Positions 15,341 to 26,830 of a stretch of 64,000 bases of DNA are shown here, in pieces. Origin of the DNA: an uncultured Oscillospiraceae bacterium (GTDB lineage: Bacteria > Bacillota > Clostridia > Oscillospirales > Oscillospiraceae); contig CAKUHB010000003.1 of the NCBI GenBank assembly GCA_934655875.1, positions 62,001 to 126,000 on the forward strand. The letters run 5' to 3'. Each line of letters begins with the position of its first letter. Positions within the stretch are counted from its first letter, which is position 1. The notes below the pieces were generated by a model. That model had not been told where the DNA came from, did not search any database, and saw only the letters and a list, made by a program, of their open reading frames with translations. A program made the translations under genes and the position numbers.

Positions 15341-17437
15341 ATGAGTGAAAAGAACACGATCCCCGAACTGTTCGGCAGCATGGTTTTTGATGAGGCCACC
15401 ATGGCACAGTATGTCCCGGCCAGCGCGATTGCCGCGTGGAAGAAATGTCTGGAGCAGGATCAGCCCCTGACGCTGGAGGTCGCCAACGAGATCGCGAGCG
15501 GCATGAAGCAATGGGCGCTCGAGCATGGTGCGACGCACTTTACGCACTGGTTCCAGCCGCTCAACGGCGTGACCGCCGAAAAGCACGACAGCTTCATCTG
15601 CCCCGTCGGCGGCGGAAGGATCACCATGGAGTTTTCCGGCAAGGAGCTGGTCCGCGGTGAACCGGACGCATCGAGCTTCCCGTCCGGCGGCCTGCGCGCC
15701 ACGTTTGAAGCGCGCGGCTACAGCGCATGGGATCCGACGTCCTTCGCTTTTATCAAGGACGGCAGTCTCTGCATCCCGACGGTCTTCTGCTCCTACGGCG
15801 GCGACGCGCTCGACAAAAAAACGCCGCTGCTGCGCTCCATGGAAGCAGTCAGCCGTCAGGCGCTGCGGATCCTCCATCTGTTCGGCGACGACAAGACGCA
15901 GCGCGTCACAGCGCAGGTCGGCGCGGAGCAGGAATATTTCCTGATCGACAAGGCGCTCTATGAAAAGCGCGAGGATCTGAAGTTCTGCGGCCGCACGCTC
16001 TTCGGCGCGAAGCCGCCCAAGGGGCAGGAGCTGGACGATCATTACTTCGGTGCCATCCGCCCGCGCGTGGCGGAATATATGCAGGATCTTGACCGCGAGC
16101 TGTGGAAGCTCGGCGTTCTCAGCAAGACCAAGCATAACGAGGTCGCGCCGTCCCAGCATGAGATGGCTCCTATTTACTGCGACTGCAACGCCGCCAACGA
16201 CCAGAACCAGCTGACCATGGAGGTCATGCGAAAGGTCGCCGACCGGCACGGACTTGTCTGCCTGCTGCATGAAAAGCCCTTCGCGGGCGTCAACGGCTCC
16301 GGCAAGCACAACAACTGGTCGCTCTGCACCGACACGGGCAAAAACCTCTTCTCTCCGGGCAAGACGCCCAGCCAGAACGCACAGTTTTTGCTGTTTCTCG
16401 CCGCGTTTATCTCCGGCGTGGACGAATATCAGGAGCTGCTGCGCAGCACGGTCGCTTTCGCAGGCAATGATCACCGGCTCGGCGCGCAGGAAGCGCCCCC
16501 GGCTGTCATCTCCATCTTCCTCGGCACCGAGCTGGAGGAGATCATCGACGCGATCATCTCCGAGCATGACTATACCGAGCGCACCGGCCGCCAGCTGCGC
16601 ATCGGCGTCGACGTTCTGCCGACCATCCCGCAGGACACGACCGACCGCAACCGCACCTCTCCCCTCGCCTTCACCGGCAATAAATTTGAGTTCCGCATGC
16701 CCGGCTCGAGCCAGTCGATCGCCGGCCCCAACACCATTCTCAACACCATCATGGCAGAAGAGCTGGAGCGCTTCGCCGACCGTCTGTCCGGCGCGGAGGA
16801 TCTCCAGCAGGCGCTGAGCGATCTGCTGCGCGAAGCGTTCACGGCGCACCGCCGCATCATCTTCGGCGGCAACGGCTATGACGCCGCGTGGATGGTGGAA
16901 GCCAAGCGCCGCGGACTTGCGAACCTGCCCAATACGGCTGCGGCGCTGCCCGCCTATATCCTTCCCAAGAACGTGGAGCTGATGACGAAGCACGGCGTCT
17001 ATTCCAGAAGCGAAATGCTCGCGCGCCATGAGATCCACATGGAAAAATACTGCAAGATCATCTCCATCGAAGCGGCCACGCTCGTCGACATGGTGCAGCA
17101 CAGCATCCTGCACGCGGCGTCCCGCTATGAGGGCGTTCTGTGCCAGACGATCTTACAGAAAAAGCAGGCCCTGCCGAACGCGGACTGCCGCGTCGAGACG
17201 GCGCTGGCCGAGAGCATCCTGTCCCTCAATGAGACGCTGCTGGACGATACGGTCGCGCTCAAGACCGCGCTGGAAATGACGCCGGAGGGCGGCAGCGCGG
17301 AGCTGGTCAGCTATTACCACGATACCGTCTATGCCCTCATGGGCAAGGTCCGCGCGTCCGTCGACAAGCTGGAAACGCTGGTGGCCGGCGATTACTGGCC
17401 GTATCCGCGTTATAACGAGCTGCTGTTCTCGGTCTGA
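15341..17437 (+). CDS. glnN: Glutamine synthetase type III
   Basis: 698 residues from the ATG at 15341 (GAGGAGG upstream); the size and N-terminal MSEKNTIPELFGSMVF mark the GSIII class, which is about 250 residues longer than GSI/GSII. Forms glutamine from glutamate, ammonia and ATP. Seen: THFTHWFQPLNG, EKHDSFI, GAEQEYFLID (metal-binding glutamates), KTKHNEVAPSQHEMAPIY, NGSGKHNNWSL (GSIII ATP/glutamate loop), and AGNDHRLGAQEAPPAVIS. The neighbour 14 nt downstream is pyrG, which consumes glutamine, so the pair is probably cotranscribed. Confidence in class is high. Confidence 0.95.
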   Translation: MSEKNTIPELFGSMVFDEATMAQYVPASAIAAWKKCLEQDQPLTLEVANEIASGMKQWALEHGATHFTHWFQPLNGVTAEKHDSFICPVGGGRITMEFSGKELVRGEPDASSFPSGGLRATFEARGYSAWDPTSFAFIKDGSLCIPTVFCSYGGDALDKKTPLLRSMEAVSRQALRILHLFGDDKTQRVTAQVGAEQEYFLIDKALYEKREDLKFCGRTLFGAKPPKGQELDDHYFGAIRPRVAEYMQDLDRELWKLGVLSKTKHNEVAPSQHEMAPIYCDCNAANDQNQLTMEVMRKVADRHGLVCLLHEKPFAGVNGSGKHNNWSLCTDTGKNLFSPGKTPSQNAQFLLFLAAFISGVDEYQELLRSTVAFAGNDHRLGAQEAPPAVISIFLGTELEEIIDAIISEHDYTERTGRQLRIGVDVLPTIPQDTTDRNRTSPLAFTGNKFEFRMPGSSQSIAGPNTILNTIMAEELERFADRLSGAEDLQQALSDLLREAFTAHRRIIFGGNGYDAAWMVEAKRRGLANLPNTAAALPAYILPKNVELMTKHGVYSRSEMLARHEIHMEKYCKIISIEAATLVDMVQHSILHAASRYEGVLCQTILQKKQALPNADCRVETALAESILSLNETLLDDTVALKTALEMTPEGGSAELVSYYHDTVYALMGKVRASVDKLETLVAGDYWPYPRYNELLFSV

Positions 17438-17451
17438 CCGGCAGGAGGGGC

Positions 17452-19053
17452 ATGATGAAGTATATTTTTATCACCGGCGGCGTGGTGTCTGGCCTTGGCA
17501 AGGGCATCTGCGCAGCATCCCTCGGGCGGCTGCTCAAGCAGCGCGGGCTGCGCGTGCAGAACCAGAAATTTGACCCGTATCTGAACGTCGACCCGGGCAC
17601 GATGAGCCCGTATCAGCATGGCGAGGTCTTCGTCACCGACGACGGCGCCGAGACCGACCTGGATCTTGGCCACTATGAGCGCTTCACCGACGTCAACCTG
17701 ACGGCCGGCAGCTCCGTTTCCGCCGGTAAGGTCTATTGGAGCGTCCTGTGCCGCGAGCGCGAGGGCGGATACCTTGGCCGCACGGTGCAGATCATCCCGC
17801 ACATCACCGACGAAATTAAGTCCCGCATCTACCAGATGGACGACGGGAAGACCGACGTTCTGCTGACGGAAATCGGCGGCACGGTCGGCGATATTGAGTC
17901 GCAGCCGTTCCTCGAAGCCATCCGGCAGGTGGCCGCCGAGCAGGGCAAGAAGAACGTTCTGTTCATCCACGTGCCCATGATCGTCGAGATCCCCGGCTCG
18001 GGCGAGCTCAAGAGCAAGCCCACGCAGCACTCGGTCAAGGAACTGCTGTCCATCGGCATCCAGCCGGATATTCTCGTCTGCCGCACCAACCAGCCGATGA
18101 CGGAGGAGATCTGCCGCAAGATTGCGCTGTTCTGCAACATGGAGCCGGACTGCGTCATCCCCAACACGACGGCGTCCACCCTGTACGAGGTGCCGCTGCT
18201 GCTGGAAAAGGAGGGCCTGGCCAACGTCGTCTGCCGCAAGCTGGAGCTTGCCTGCGGCGCGCCGGAGCTGACCGAGTGGGCGCAGATAGTCACCCGCATC
18301 AAGACGGCCAGCCGCCATGTGACCATTGCCCTCGTCGGCAAATACACCGAGCTGCATGACGCGTATCTGTCCGTGGAGGAGTCGCTCTTCCACGCGGGGA
18401 CGGCCAACCACGTGATCGTCGATATCCGCTGGGTGGATTCGTCCCAGCTGCGGCCGGAGACGATTGCACACGTGCTGGACGGCTGCGCGGGCATTCTCGT
18501 GCCGGGCGGCTTCGGCGACCGCGGCATTGAGGGCATGATCCTCGCCGCGCAGTACGCGCGCACGCACAAGATCCCCTATTTCGGCATCTGCCTTGGCATG
18601 CAGATCGCCGTCATCGAGTTTGCCCGGCACGTGCTCGGCTGGGAGGACGCGCACTCGGCAGAGTTTGACGAGTTTACGAAGCATCCGGTCATTGACATCA
18701 TGCCCGAACAGAAGACCGTGACCCAGAAGGGCGGCACGATGCGTCTCGGCGCATATCCGTGCGTTCTGTCGGAGGGCAGCCGCGCGGCGGCCCTGTATGG
18801 AACGGCGGAGATCTCCGAGCGTCATCGCCACCGCTATGAGTTCTGCAACGATTTCCGGGACGACTTTGTCGCGGCCGGCCTTGTGCCGACCGGCCTGTCG
18901 CCGGACGGACGGCTGGTGGAAATCGTCGAGCTGCCGGAGCATCCGTGGTTCGTCGCCTGCCAGTTCCATCCCGAGTTCAAGAGCCGCCCGGATCGCCCGC
19001 ATCCGCTCTTCGCAGGATTTGTTGAAGCATCCGCAGAGAAAGCGGAGATTTAA
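17452..19053 (+). CDS. pyrG: CTP synthase
   Basis: 533 residues. Amidates UTP to CTP with glutamine as nitrogen donor. N-terminal synthase domain: MKYIFITGGVVSGLGKGI (P-loop), KFDPYLNVDPGTMSPYQHGEVFVTDDGAETDLDLGHYERF split over residues ~40-75, LTEIGGTVGDIES. C-terminal class I glutaminase: PGGFGDRG, FGICLGMQ with nucleophile Cys, and CQFHPEFKSRP with His and Glu. Two in-frame ATGs overlap (17452 and 17455); the second has the better spacing from AGGAGGGG and gives the usual MKYIF start. Follows glnN by 14 nt. Confidence 0.96.
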   Translation: MMKYIFITGGVVSGLGKGICAASLGRLLKQRGLRVQNQKFDPYLNVDPGTMSPYQHGEVFVTDDGAETDLDLGHYERFTDVNLTAGSSVSAGKVYWSVLCREREGGYLGRTVQIIPHITDEIKSRIYQMDDGKTDVLLTEIGGTVGDIESQPFLEAIRQVAAEQGKKNVLFIHVPMIVEIPGSGELKSKPTQHSVKELLSIGIQPDILVCRTNQPMTEEICRKIALFCNMEPDCVIPNTTASTLYEVPLLLEKEGLANVVCRKLELACGAPELTEWAQIVTRIKTASRHVTIALVGKYTELHDAYLSVEESLFHAGTANHVIVDIRWVDSSQLRPETIAHVLDGCAGILVPGGFGDRGIEGMILAAQYARTHKIPYFGICLGMQIAVIEFARHVLGWEDAHSAEFDEFTKHPVIDIMPEQKTVTQKGGTMRLGAYPCVLSEGSRAAALYGTAEISERHRHRYEFCNDFRDDFVAAGLVPTGLSPDGRLVEIVELPEHPWFVACQFHPEFKSRPDRPHPLFAGFVEASAEKAEI

Positions 19054-19082
19054 GAGAAAAATCCGGTCTTTTTCAACACGTC

Positions 19083-19128
19083 AAAACGCCGCCGCGGGTC
19101 ACATGGCCTGCGGCGGCGTTTCTTTCGA
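19083..19128 (+). terminator. Intrinsic terminator after pyrG
   Basis: 12-bp stem AAACGCCGCCGC/GCGGCGGCGTTT (19084-19095/19110-19121) followed by CTTTC; GC-rich with a T-rich end. Confidence 0.7.
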
Positions 19129-19133
19129 TTTTC

Positions 19134-19407
19134 TTAGCGTCAGTTGACAAAGGCACACATGGTTTTCCCGGTCCTGAACAGCAGCTGGCTGCGTTATCCT
19201 CGTTGATGGGCGACAGCCCATCTGCCTCGTCTGCCTTGCCAGCCGCCGTCCATGCTCCGGGAAAACTCGCAGACCCGCCGGGCGCTCCGGCGCGTTTTTC
19301 GCAAGGCAGAGGACGCAGACATACTGGCGTATGTCAAGGACGATAACGCAGCGAAAGGCGGGTCGGAGCGTCCTGCGGGCATGTGTGCCTTTGTCAACTG
19401 ACGCTAA
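19134..19407. mobile_element. MITE-like non-autonomous element with 28-bp perfect terminal inverted repeats
   Basis: Ends 19134-19161 and 19380-19407 are exact reverse complements over 28 bp (outer sequence TTAGCGTCAGTTGAC). Inside, further inverted arms pair (19162-19171 with 19257-19266; the GCTGCGTTATC segment near 19190 with GATAACGCAGC near 19350). No transposase or convincing ORF. A TA dinucleotide at each border would fit TA-targeting IS630/Tc1-type mobilisation, but this is inference. It ends only 14 bp before the promoter of the P-type ATPase gene. Confidence 0.75.
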
Positions 19408-19420
19408 AATATACAATTTG

Positions 19421-19451
19421 TTGATAAATTTTGAGAAAAGTGTGATATGAT
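19421..19451 (+). promoter_or_regulatory. Likely promoter of the P-type ATPase gene
   Basis: TTGATA (19421-19426), 19-bp spacer, TATGAT (19446-19451); spacing is long, so confidence is moderate. Confidence 0.5.
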
Positions 19452-19486
19452 AGCAAAAACAAAAATGAGAGAGGGAGGACGACGGA

Positions 19487-21931
<2,445 letters not shown>

Positions 21932-21947
21932 ATTTCCGGAAATACTG

Positions 21948-21986
21948 GTATCAGCCGGCACTGCTGCCGGCTGATACTGCTTTTTT
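21948..21986 (+). terminator. Intrinsic terminator after the P-type ATPase gene
   Basis: 13-bp perfect stem 21948-21960/21965-21977 with CTGC loop and T6 at 21981-21986, directly before the ferredoxin ribosome binding site. Confidence 0.9.
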
Positions 21987-21998
21987 GGAGGAAACGAT

Positions 21999-22190
21999 AT
22001 GCGATATCATGTAGACGAGGACGCGTGCATCGGCTGCGGCCTGTGCGCCGAGACATGCCCGGCGGTCTTTTTCCTGCGGAAGGACGGTCTGGCCGAAGCG
22101 AAGCCGGGCGCGGTGCCGGAGGAAGCGGAAAGCGCCGCGGAGGCGGCGAAGGACGGCTGCCCTACCGGGGCCATTGCCGAAAAAAGCTGA
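21999..22190 (+). CDS. Single-cluster [4Fe-4S] ferredoxin
   Basis: 63 residues. CIGCGLCAETCP (residues 10-21) supplies three cluster cysteines plus the CP motif, and GCPTGAI near the C-terminus the fourth, so one [4Fe-4S] cluster is expected, with an acidic Ala/Glu-rich middle. Small soluble electron carrier typical of anaerobes. RBS GGAGGAAAC. Because a strong terminator lies only 13 bp upstream, the gene either relies on read-through or on a promoter hidden in that hairpin region. Confidence 0.9.
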   Translation: MRYHVDEDACIGCGLCAETCPAVFFLRKDGLAEAKPGAVPEEAESAAEAAKDGCPTGAIAEKS

Positions 22191-22215
22191 CAAAGGCGCG
22201 AAAATTTGCTATACT
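22187..22215 (+). promoter_or_regulatory. Promoter of the DnaQ-like exonuclease gene
   Basis: CTGACA (22187-22192), 17-bp spacer, TATACT (22210-22215); the -35 overlaps the ferredoxin stop codon. Confidence 0.65.
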
Positions 22216-22244
22216 GGTTCCATCCTGTCAGAAGGGGTGGAACC

Positions 22245-22814
22245 ATGGAGCAAAGATATGTGGCGTTCGACGTGGAGACGCCGAACGCGCAGAACCGGCG
22301 CATGAGCGCCATCGGCGTGAGCGTCATCGAGGGCGGGCAGATCGTGAAGGAGCTTTATACGCTCATCGATCCGCAGACGCACTTCGACCCGTTCAACATC
22401 GCCCTGACCGGCATTACGCCGGAGATGGAGCGCGGCCAGCCGACGTTCCCGGTTCTGTGGGAGCTGCTGGAGCCGATCCTGCGCGGGAGCGTGCTCGTTG
22501 CGCACAACGCGCCGTTTGACCTGCGCGTGCTGGCGTCCTGCCTGCGGGATTACAGGATCGACTGGCAGCCGGAGACGGCGTATCTGTGCACCTGCCAGAT
22601 GGGCAGAAAGGCGTATCCATACCTGCAAAACCACAAGCTGAACACGCTCTGCGACCATCTGCACCTGCAGCTCGACCACCACAACGCCGGCAGCGACAGC
22701 CGCGCCTGCGCGCTGCTTCTGCTCAATTACTTCGAAAAGGGCCTGTCCCCGGAGCCGTTCCTGCGCAGCTACCGCTTCGCCGACCGGAAGACCTGCCCCT
22801 ATCGCGGCCTTTGA
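22245..22814 (+). CDS. DnaQ-like 3'-5' exonuclease (DEDDh)
   Basis: 189 residues from the ATG at 22245 (AAGGGGTGG upstream). DEDDh exonuclease core: FDVET (first acidic pair), HNAPFDLRVL (second Asp) and HHNAGSDSRACALLLL (His plus last Asp, HxAxxD). Related to the DNA polymerase III epsilon/PolC exonuclease domain but a free-standing small protein; a role in DNA or RNA trimming is possible. The tail ending KTCPYRGL is not part of the fold. Ends in a strong bidirectional terminator. Confidence 0.85.
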   Translation: MEQRYVAFDVETPNAQNRRMSAIGVSVIEGGQIVKELYTLIDPQTHFDPFNIALTGITPEMERGQPTFPVLWELLEPILRGSVLVAHNAPFDLRVLASCLRDYRIDWQPETAYLCTCQMGRKAYPYLQNHKLNTLCDHLHLQLDHHNAGSDSRACALLLLNYFEKGLSPEPFLRSYRFADRKTCPYRGL

Positions 22815-22823
22815 TGCATAAAC

Positions 22824-22858
22824 CAAGCGGCTTTCCGAACGGAAAGCCGCTTGACTTT
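22824..22858. terminator. Bidirectional terminator between exonuclease and kinase genes
   Basis: 14-bp perfect inverted repeat 22824-22837/22840-22853 followed by ACTTTTG; for the minus-strand operon it ends just past the kinase stop. Confidence 0.8.
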
Positions 22859-22860
22859 TG

Positions 22861-23853
22861 TTATTCTGTTATGGCCTGCTGCTCCAGGCCGATGCGGATG
22901 GCGGTGCCGTGATCCGGGACGGATTCGGCAGTGATCGTATGGCCGAGCTTTGCGCAGACGCGGCGGCAGAGATACAGTCCGAGACCGCTGGCCTTCTGGT
23001 CGCTGCGGCCGTTGTAGCCGGTGAAGCCCTTTTCAAAGATCCGGGGCAGATCCTCCGGTGCAATGCCGATGCCGGTGTCGCGGATGACGAGCGTTCTGGG
23101 CGCTTCCAGCGAGATGGTGATGCTGCCCTCGCGCGTATATTTGAGCGCGTTGGAAAGGACCTGCTCCACGACGAACCCCAGCCATTTTTCATCCGTCACG
23201 CACGACACGTCCAGCGGCATATACTCCAGCTTCAGCCTGCGCGTAATAAACTCGCCCGCAAAGCGCCGGATCGCAGCGCGGACGATCTCGTCCAGATCAC
23301 AGCTGCGCAGCACAAGATCACTCCCGCCGTCAAGCCGGATATAGACCATGACCATCTCCACATACTGCTCGATCCGCGAAAGCTCCTGCAAGAGCCTGCG
23401 CGAGCGGGCGGAATCCTCCGCCTGCAAGGAAAGGCGCATGGAAGCGATGGGCGTTTTGATCTGGTGCGCCCAGAGCGTATAATAGTCGGCCATGTCCTGA
23501 TACCGGCCGGTCATCTGCGTGAGAAGCTGGCTCTGCTGGCTGCACAGGGCGGCGGTCAGCGCGGCATAGTCCTTCTCGGCGATCTCCGGCGACGGCGGCA
23601 GCTCCTGCGGCAGAACCGGCAGCTGCCGCAGAAGAATTTGCAGCGTCTCGTGCCGGGCGCGGACGGCGCGGAAATCCAGAAGCAGCAGCCCCAGCCCCAG
23701 CGCAAGACACAGAGCCGCCGGATACCACACCGCCTTGACCGGCAGATGGTACAGCCGGAACGACACCGCAAACAATGCGGCAAACAGCAAAAACGCAGCC
23801 AGCACCATGCGCCTGCTGCGCAGATACCGGAAAAACAAACGCACCGTCTTCAT
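22861..23853 (-). CDS. BceS-like intramembrane-sensing histidine kinase
   Basis: 330 residues. Two closely spaced membrane helices (about 16-34 and 41-60) with almost no external loop, the hallmark of intramembrane-sensing kinases that receive signals through a Bce-type transporter. DHp helix with phospho-acceptor His130 in LWAHQIKTPIASM, N-box NALKYT, G1 DTGIGI, F-box FEKGFTG, G2 GLGLYL. Gene overlaps the upstream regulator by four bases. The only Bce-type transporter in the window is at 7377-10165, so it is the natural partner, though unlinked by about 13 kb; another system elsewhere is possible. Confidence 0.87.
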   Translation of the reverse strand: MKTVRLFFRYLRSRRMVLAAFLLFAALFAVSFRLYHLPVKAVWYPAALCLALGLGLLLLDFRAVRARHETLQILLRQLPVLPQELPPSPEIAEKDYAALTAALCSQQSQLLTQMTGRYQDMADYYTLWAHQIKTPIASMRLSLQAEDSARSRRLLQELSRIEQYVEMVMVYIRLDGGSDLVLRSCDLDEIVRAAIRRFAGEFITRRLKLEYMPLDVSCVTDEKWLGFVVEQVLSNALKYTREGSITISLEAPRTLVIRDTGIGIAPEDLPRIFEKGFTGYNGRSDQKASGLGLYLCRRVCAKLGHTITAESVPDHGTAIRIGLEQQAITE

Positions 23854-24521
23854 TCGATCAGATACCCCGCGCCGATCTTTGTCGTGATGAACCCCTCCAG
23901 CCCGGCCGCGTCCAGCTTGCGCCGCAGCCGCGTCATGTTGACCGACAGCGTGTTTTCATCCACAAAGCTGTCCGTCTGCCAGAGCGTCTCCATCAGCTTC
24001 TCCCGGCTGACGATCGTGCCCTTCTGCTGCAAAAGTGTATAGAGGATCCGGTATTCGTTCTTCGACAGCGGCAGCCGTCCGCCTTCCGTGAGCAGCGACT
24101 GGTCGCCCGTCTGTAAGACCGCGCCCCGGTGCGACAGCGCCGGCGCCGCCGGCGCAAAGTCATACGTCCGGCGCAGAAGCGCCTGCACCTTCGCCGTCAG
24201 AACCTCCAGATCAAAGGGCTTGGCGATAAAATCATCCGCGCCCATGTTCATCGCCATGACGATATTCATGTTCTCCGACGCCGACGAGAGGAAAATGACC
24301 GGCACCTGCGAGATCTTGCGGATCTGCGTGCACCAGTGGTAGCCATTAAAAAACGGGAGCGAGATATCCAGCAGCACCAGCTGCGGGTCAAAGGCGGCAA
24401 ACTCCTCCATGACCGCGCGGAAATTCTGCGCGCTGCGCGCGTCCAGCTCCCACTGGCGCAGATGCGCGCAGACGGCCTGCGCAATGCCGGGGTCGTCCTC
24501 TACGACAAAGATCCGATACAT
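23850..24521 (-). CDS. BceR-like OmpR-family response regulator
   Basis: 223 residues. Receiver domain with acidic pair EDD (8-10), phosphoacceptor Asp in LVLLDISLP (about 53), and Lys in AKPFD; winged-helix C-terminal domain with LSKNEYRILYTLLQQKG and TLSVNMTRLRRKLDA recognition helix. Shares an operon with the kinase (4-bp overlap). Predicted to bind the TNACA-N4-TGTAA dyad in front of the transporter genes; this is inference from family knowledge. Confidence 0.9.
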   Translation of the reverse strand: MYRIFVVEDDPGIAQAVCAHLRQWELDARSAQNFRAVMEEFAAFDPQLVLLDISLPFFNGYHWCTQIRKISQVPVIFLSSASENMNIVMAMNMGADDFIAKPFDLEVLTAKVQALLRRTYDFAPAAPALSHRGAVLQTGDQSLLTEGGRLPLSKNEYRILYTLLQQKGTIVSREKLMETLWQTDSFVDENTLSVNMTRLRRKLDAAGLEGFITTKIGAGYLIE

Positions 24522-24668
24522 GCTGTCCCAACTCCCTTCTATTGGGTTTCAGTATAGCACATCTGCGGGCATACCGCAAGAAAAGGCGATTTCCCCCTTT
24601 CTTTATCGTGCAAAATCGTGTATACTATTTTTAACTTTACGCTTCCGCCGAAACGGGGGATTTTTTCA

Positions 24669-25322
24669 ATGGATCAGGAAGAACAGAAGAACCAGCTGCC
24701 GGAGGAGGCAGCGCAGGAACAACAGCAGCCGAAGGGCTATGAAGCCTATCTCAGTCTGTACGATCTCGTGCGGCTGCTGGCGGTCATTACACTTATTTTT
24801 GTTTTCTTTTTCCGGCTGGTCGGCGTGGACGGCAGCTCCATGTATCCGACGCTGGTCGACCGGGATTATCTGGTGCTGGAGAGCAATTTCCTGTACCGCG
24901 ACGTGAAGCAGGGCGACGTGGTCGTCCTGTATACGCCGCCGTTCTCCGAGAATGACGAGCTGATCGTCAAGCGCGTCATTGCCGCCGGCGGCCAGACGGT
25001 CGATATCGACTTTGACACCGGCACGGTCTATGTGGACGGCGCGGCACTGGACGAGAGCTATACCTTCGAGCCGACGTATGAGAGCTTTGCCGGCTACGGG
25101 CAGGCGCTCTCCTACCCGCTGACGGTGCCGGAGGGCAGTATTTTCGTCATGGGCGACAACCGCAACCACTCCCGTGACAGCCGCGACGCAAGCGTCGGCT
25201 GCGTGAGCGAGGACGCGATTCTGGGTAAAGTCCTCATCGTCCTTGTCCCGGGGCGGCAGACGAATGAATACGGTGAGATCACCGGCGGCCGCGCATGGAG
25301 CAGATTCGGAGCAGTATCATGA
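24669..25322 (+). CDS. lepB: Signal peptidase I
   Basis: 217 residues from the ATG at 24669 (GGGGGA upstream). Type I signal peptidase: Gln/Glu-rich N-terminus, one membrane helix (about 35-55), catalytic Ser in GSSMYPTL, catalytic Lys in IVKRVIA, and box E GDNRNHSRDSR. Removes signal peptides on the outer face of the membrane. First gene of a seven-gene cluster with overlaps; ATGA overlap with rbgA. A -10-like TATACT at 24619-24624 precedes it. Confidence 0.93.
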   Translation: MDQEEQKNQLPEEAAQEQQQPKGYEAYLSLYDLVRLLAVITLIFVFFFRLVGVDGSSMYPTLVDRDYLVLESNFLYRDVKQGDVVVLYTPPFSENDELIVKRVIAAGGQTVDIDFDTGTVYVDGAALDESYTFEPTYESFAGYGQALSYPLTVPEGSIFVMGDNRNHSRDSRDASVGCVSEDAILGKVLIVLVPGRQTNEYGEITGGRAWSRFGAVS

Positions 25323-26203
25323 AGCAGGAAACGAGCAGAAGCGAAACAAGCATGAATATCCAGTGGTATCCGGGCCACATGACCAAGACGCGCCGGATGA
25401 TCGAAGCGGACGTGAAGCTGGTCGACGCGGTGTGCGAGATTCTGGACGCGCGCATCCCCATGGCCAGCCGTAACCCGGACATCGACGCCATCTGCGGCAG
25501 CAAGCCCCGGATGATCATTCTCAACCGCATCGACATGGCGGATCCCGCCATGACAAAGCGCTGGGCGGAGCATTTCCGCGCGAAGGGCTACAGCGTTTTG
25601 CAGACCGACTGCAAGACGAAAAAGGGCATTTCCGGCTTTGTCCCGGCCGTGCGGGAGCTGCTGGCGAAAAAGCTGGCGCGCTACGCGGAAAAGGGACAGG
25701 TCGGCAGGCCGCTCAAGCTGATGATCGTCGGCATCCCGAACGTAGGCAAGTCGACCTTTATCAATCAGGTAGCTGGGCGCAAGGGTGCCAAGGCGGAGAA
25801 CCGCCCCGGCGTCACCCGCGGCAAGCAGTGGATCACGGTCGATCAGGGACTGCTGCTGCTCGACACGCCGGGCATCCTGTGGCCGAAGTTTGAGGATCCG
25901 GAGGTCGGCATGCGTCTGGCCTATACGGGCGCGGTCAAGGAGGACGTCATCGATACCGAGACGCTGGCCTGCCATTTTATCGCGCTGCTGGCAAAGTATT
26001 ATCCCCAGACGCTTCTCGAGCGCTATAAGCTCGAAGCGCCGGAGGACGCGGACGGATACGAGCTTCTCCAGCTGGCCGGAAAGAAGCGCGGCTATCTCGT
26101 CTCCGGCGGCGAGGTCAACACCGAGCGCATGGCCAAGGCGCTCATGGACGATTACCGCAGCGGCAAGCTGGGGCAGCTCACGCTGGAAGCGCCGGAGGAC
26201 TGA
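25319..26203 (+). CDS. rbgA: Ribosome biogenesis GTPase YlqF/RbgA
   Basis: 294 residues from the ATG at 25319 that overlaps the lepB stop; the conserved sequence begins at MNIQWYPGHMTKT (ATG 25352), an alternative start with a weak ribosome binding site. Circularly permuted GTPase: G4 LNRID precedes G1 GIPNVGKST, G2 PGVT and G3 DTPG, followed by the RbgA C-terminal helical domain. Acts in late assembly of the 50S subunit. Followed 6 nt later by rnhB, the order seen in many Firmicutes. Confidence 0.93.
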   Translation: MKQETSRSETSMNIQWYPGHMTKTRRMIEADVKLVDAVCEILDARIPMASRNPDIDAICGSKPRMIILNRIDMADPAMTKRWAEHFRAKGYSVLQTDCKTKKGISGFVPAVRELLAKKLARYAEKGQVGRPLKLMIVGIPNVGKSTFINQVAGRKGAKAENRPGVTRGKQWITVDQGLLLLDTPGILWPKFEDPEVGMRLAYTGAVKEDVIDTETLACHFIALLAKYYPQTLLERYKLEAPEDADGYELLQLAGKKRGYLVSGGEVNTERMAKALMDDYRSGKLGQLTLEAPED

Positions 26204-26209
26204 AGCGAT

Positions 26210-26830
26210 ATGAAAAACGAACAACCCACCGATCTGTGGGTCTATGAACGAGAAGCGTTCGCAGACGGCGTGAAGCTGGTCTGCGGTGTGGACGAAGCCG
26301 GCCGCGGGCCGCTGGCCGGGCCGGTGTGCGCGGCAGCGGTCATTCTGCCGCCGGAGCTTGTGATCCCCGGTCTTAACGACTCGAAAAAGCTGACCGACAA
26401 AAAGCGGCGCGAGCTGTATGACGTCATCACAGCCGAAGCCGTGAGCTACGGCATCGCGTTCGCAAGCGAGAAGGAGATCGACGAGATCAACATTTTGCAG
26501 GCCACGTTCCTCGCCATGGCGCGCGCCATGGAAAAGTTAACCCCGCAGCCGGAGCTTGCGCTCATCGACGGCAACCGCGCCAGAGACTTCGGCCTGCCCG
26601 TCCGGACGATCGTGAAGGGCGACAGTCTGTCTGCATCCATTGCCGCCGCGTCGATCCTCGCCAAGGTCACGCGGGACCGGCTCATGGAGCAATATGACGA
26701 AGCTTACCCGCAGTACGGCTTCGCCGTCCACAAGGGCTACGGCACGAAGCGGCACTATGAAGCGTTGCGGGAATTTGGCCCCAGCCCCATCCACCGGATG
26801 ACATTTTTGAAAAAATTCTATGAGACCTAG
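26210..26830 (+). CDS. rnhB: Ribonuclease HII
   Basis: 206 residues. Cleaves RNA in RNA-DNA hybrids and single ribonucleotides in DNA. Motifs: VDEAGRGPLAGPV (two catalytic acids), LNDSKKLT, LALIDGN (third acid), KGDSLSASIAAASILAKVTRD (fourth). C-terminal FGPSPIHR. Overlaps yraN by 11 bases. Confidence 0.95.
   Translation: MKNEQPTDLWVYEREAFADGVKLVCGVDEAGRGPLAGPVCAAAVILPPELVIPGLNDSKKLTDKKRRELYDVITAEAVSYGIAFASEKEIDEINILQATFLAMARAMEKLTPQPELALIDGNRARDFGLPVRTIVKGDSLSASIAAASILAKVTRDRLMEQYDEAYPQYGFAVHKGYGTKRHYEALREFGPSPIHRMTFLKKFYET

Noticed and set aside
15308..17113. 601-codon minus-strand frame opposite glnN
   Set aside because: Antisense shadow of a fully motif-supported type III glutamine synthetase.
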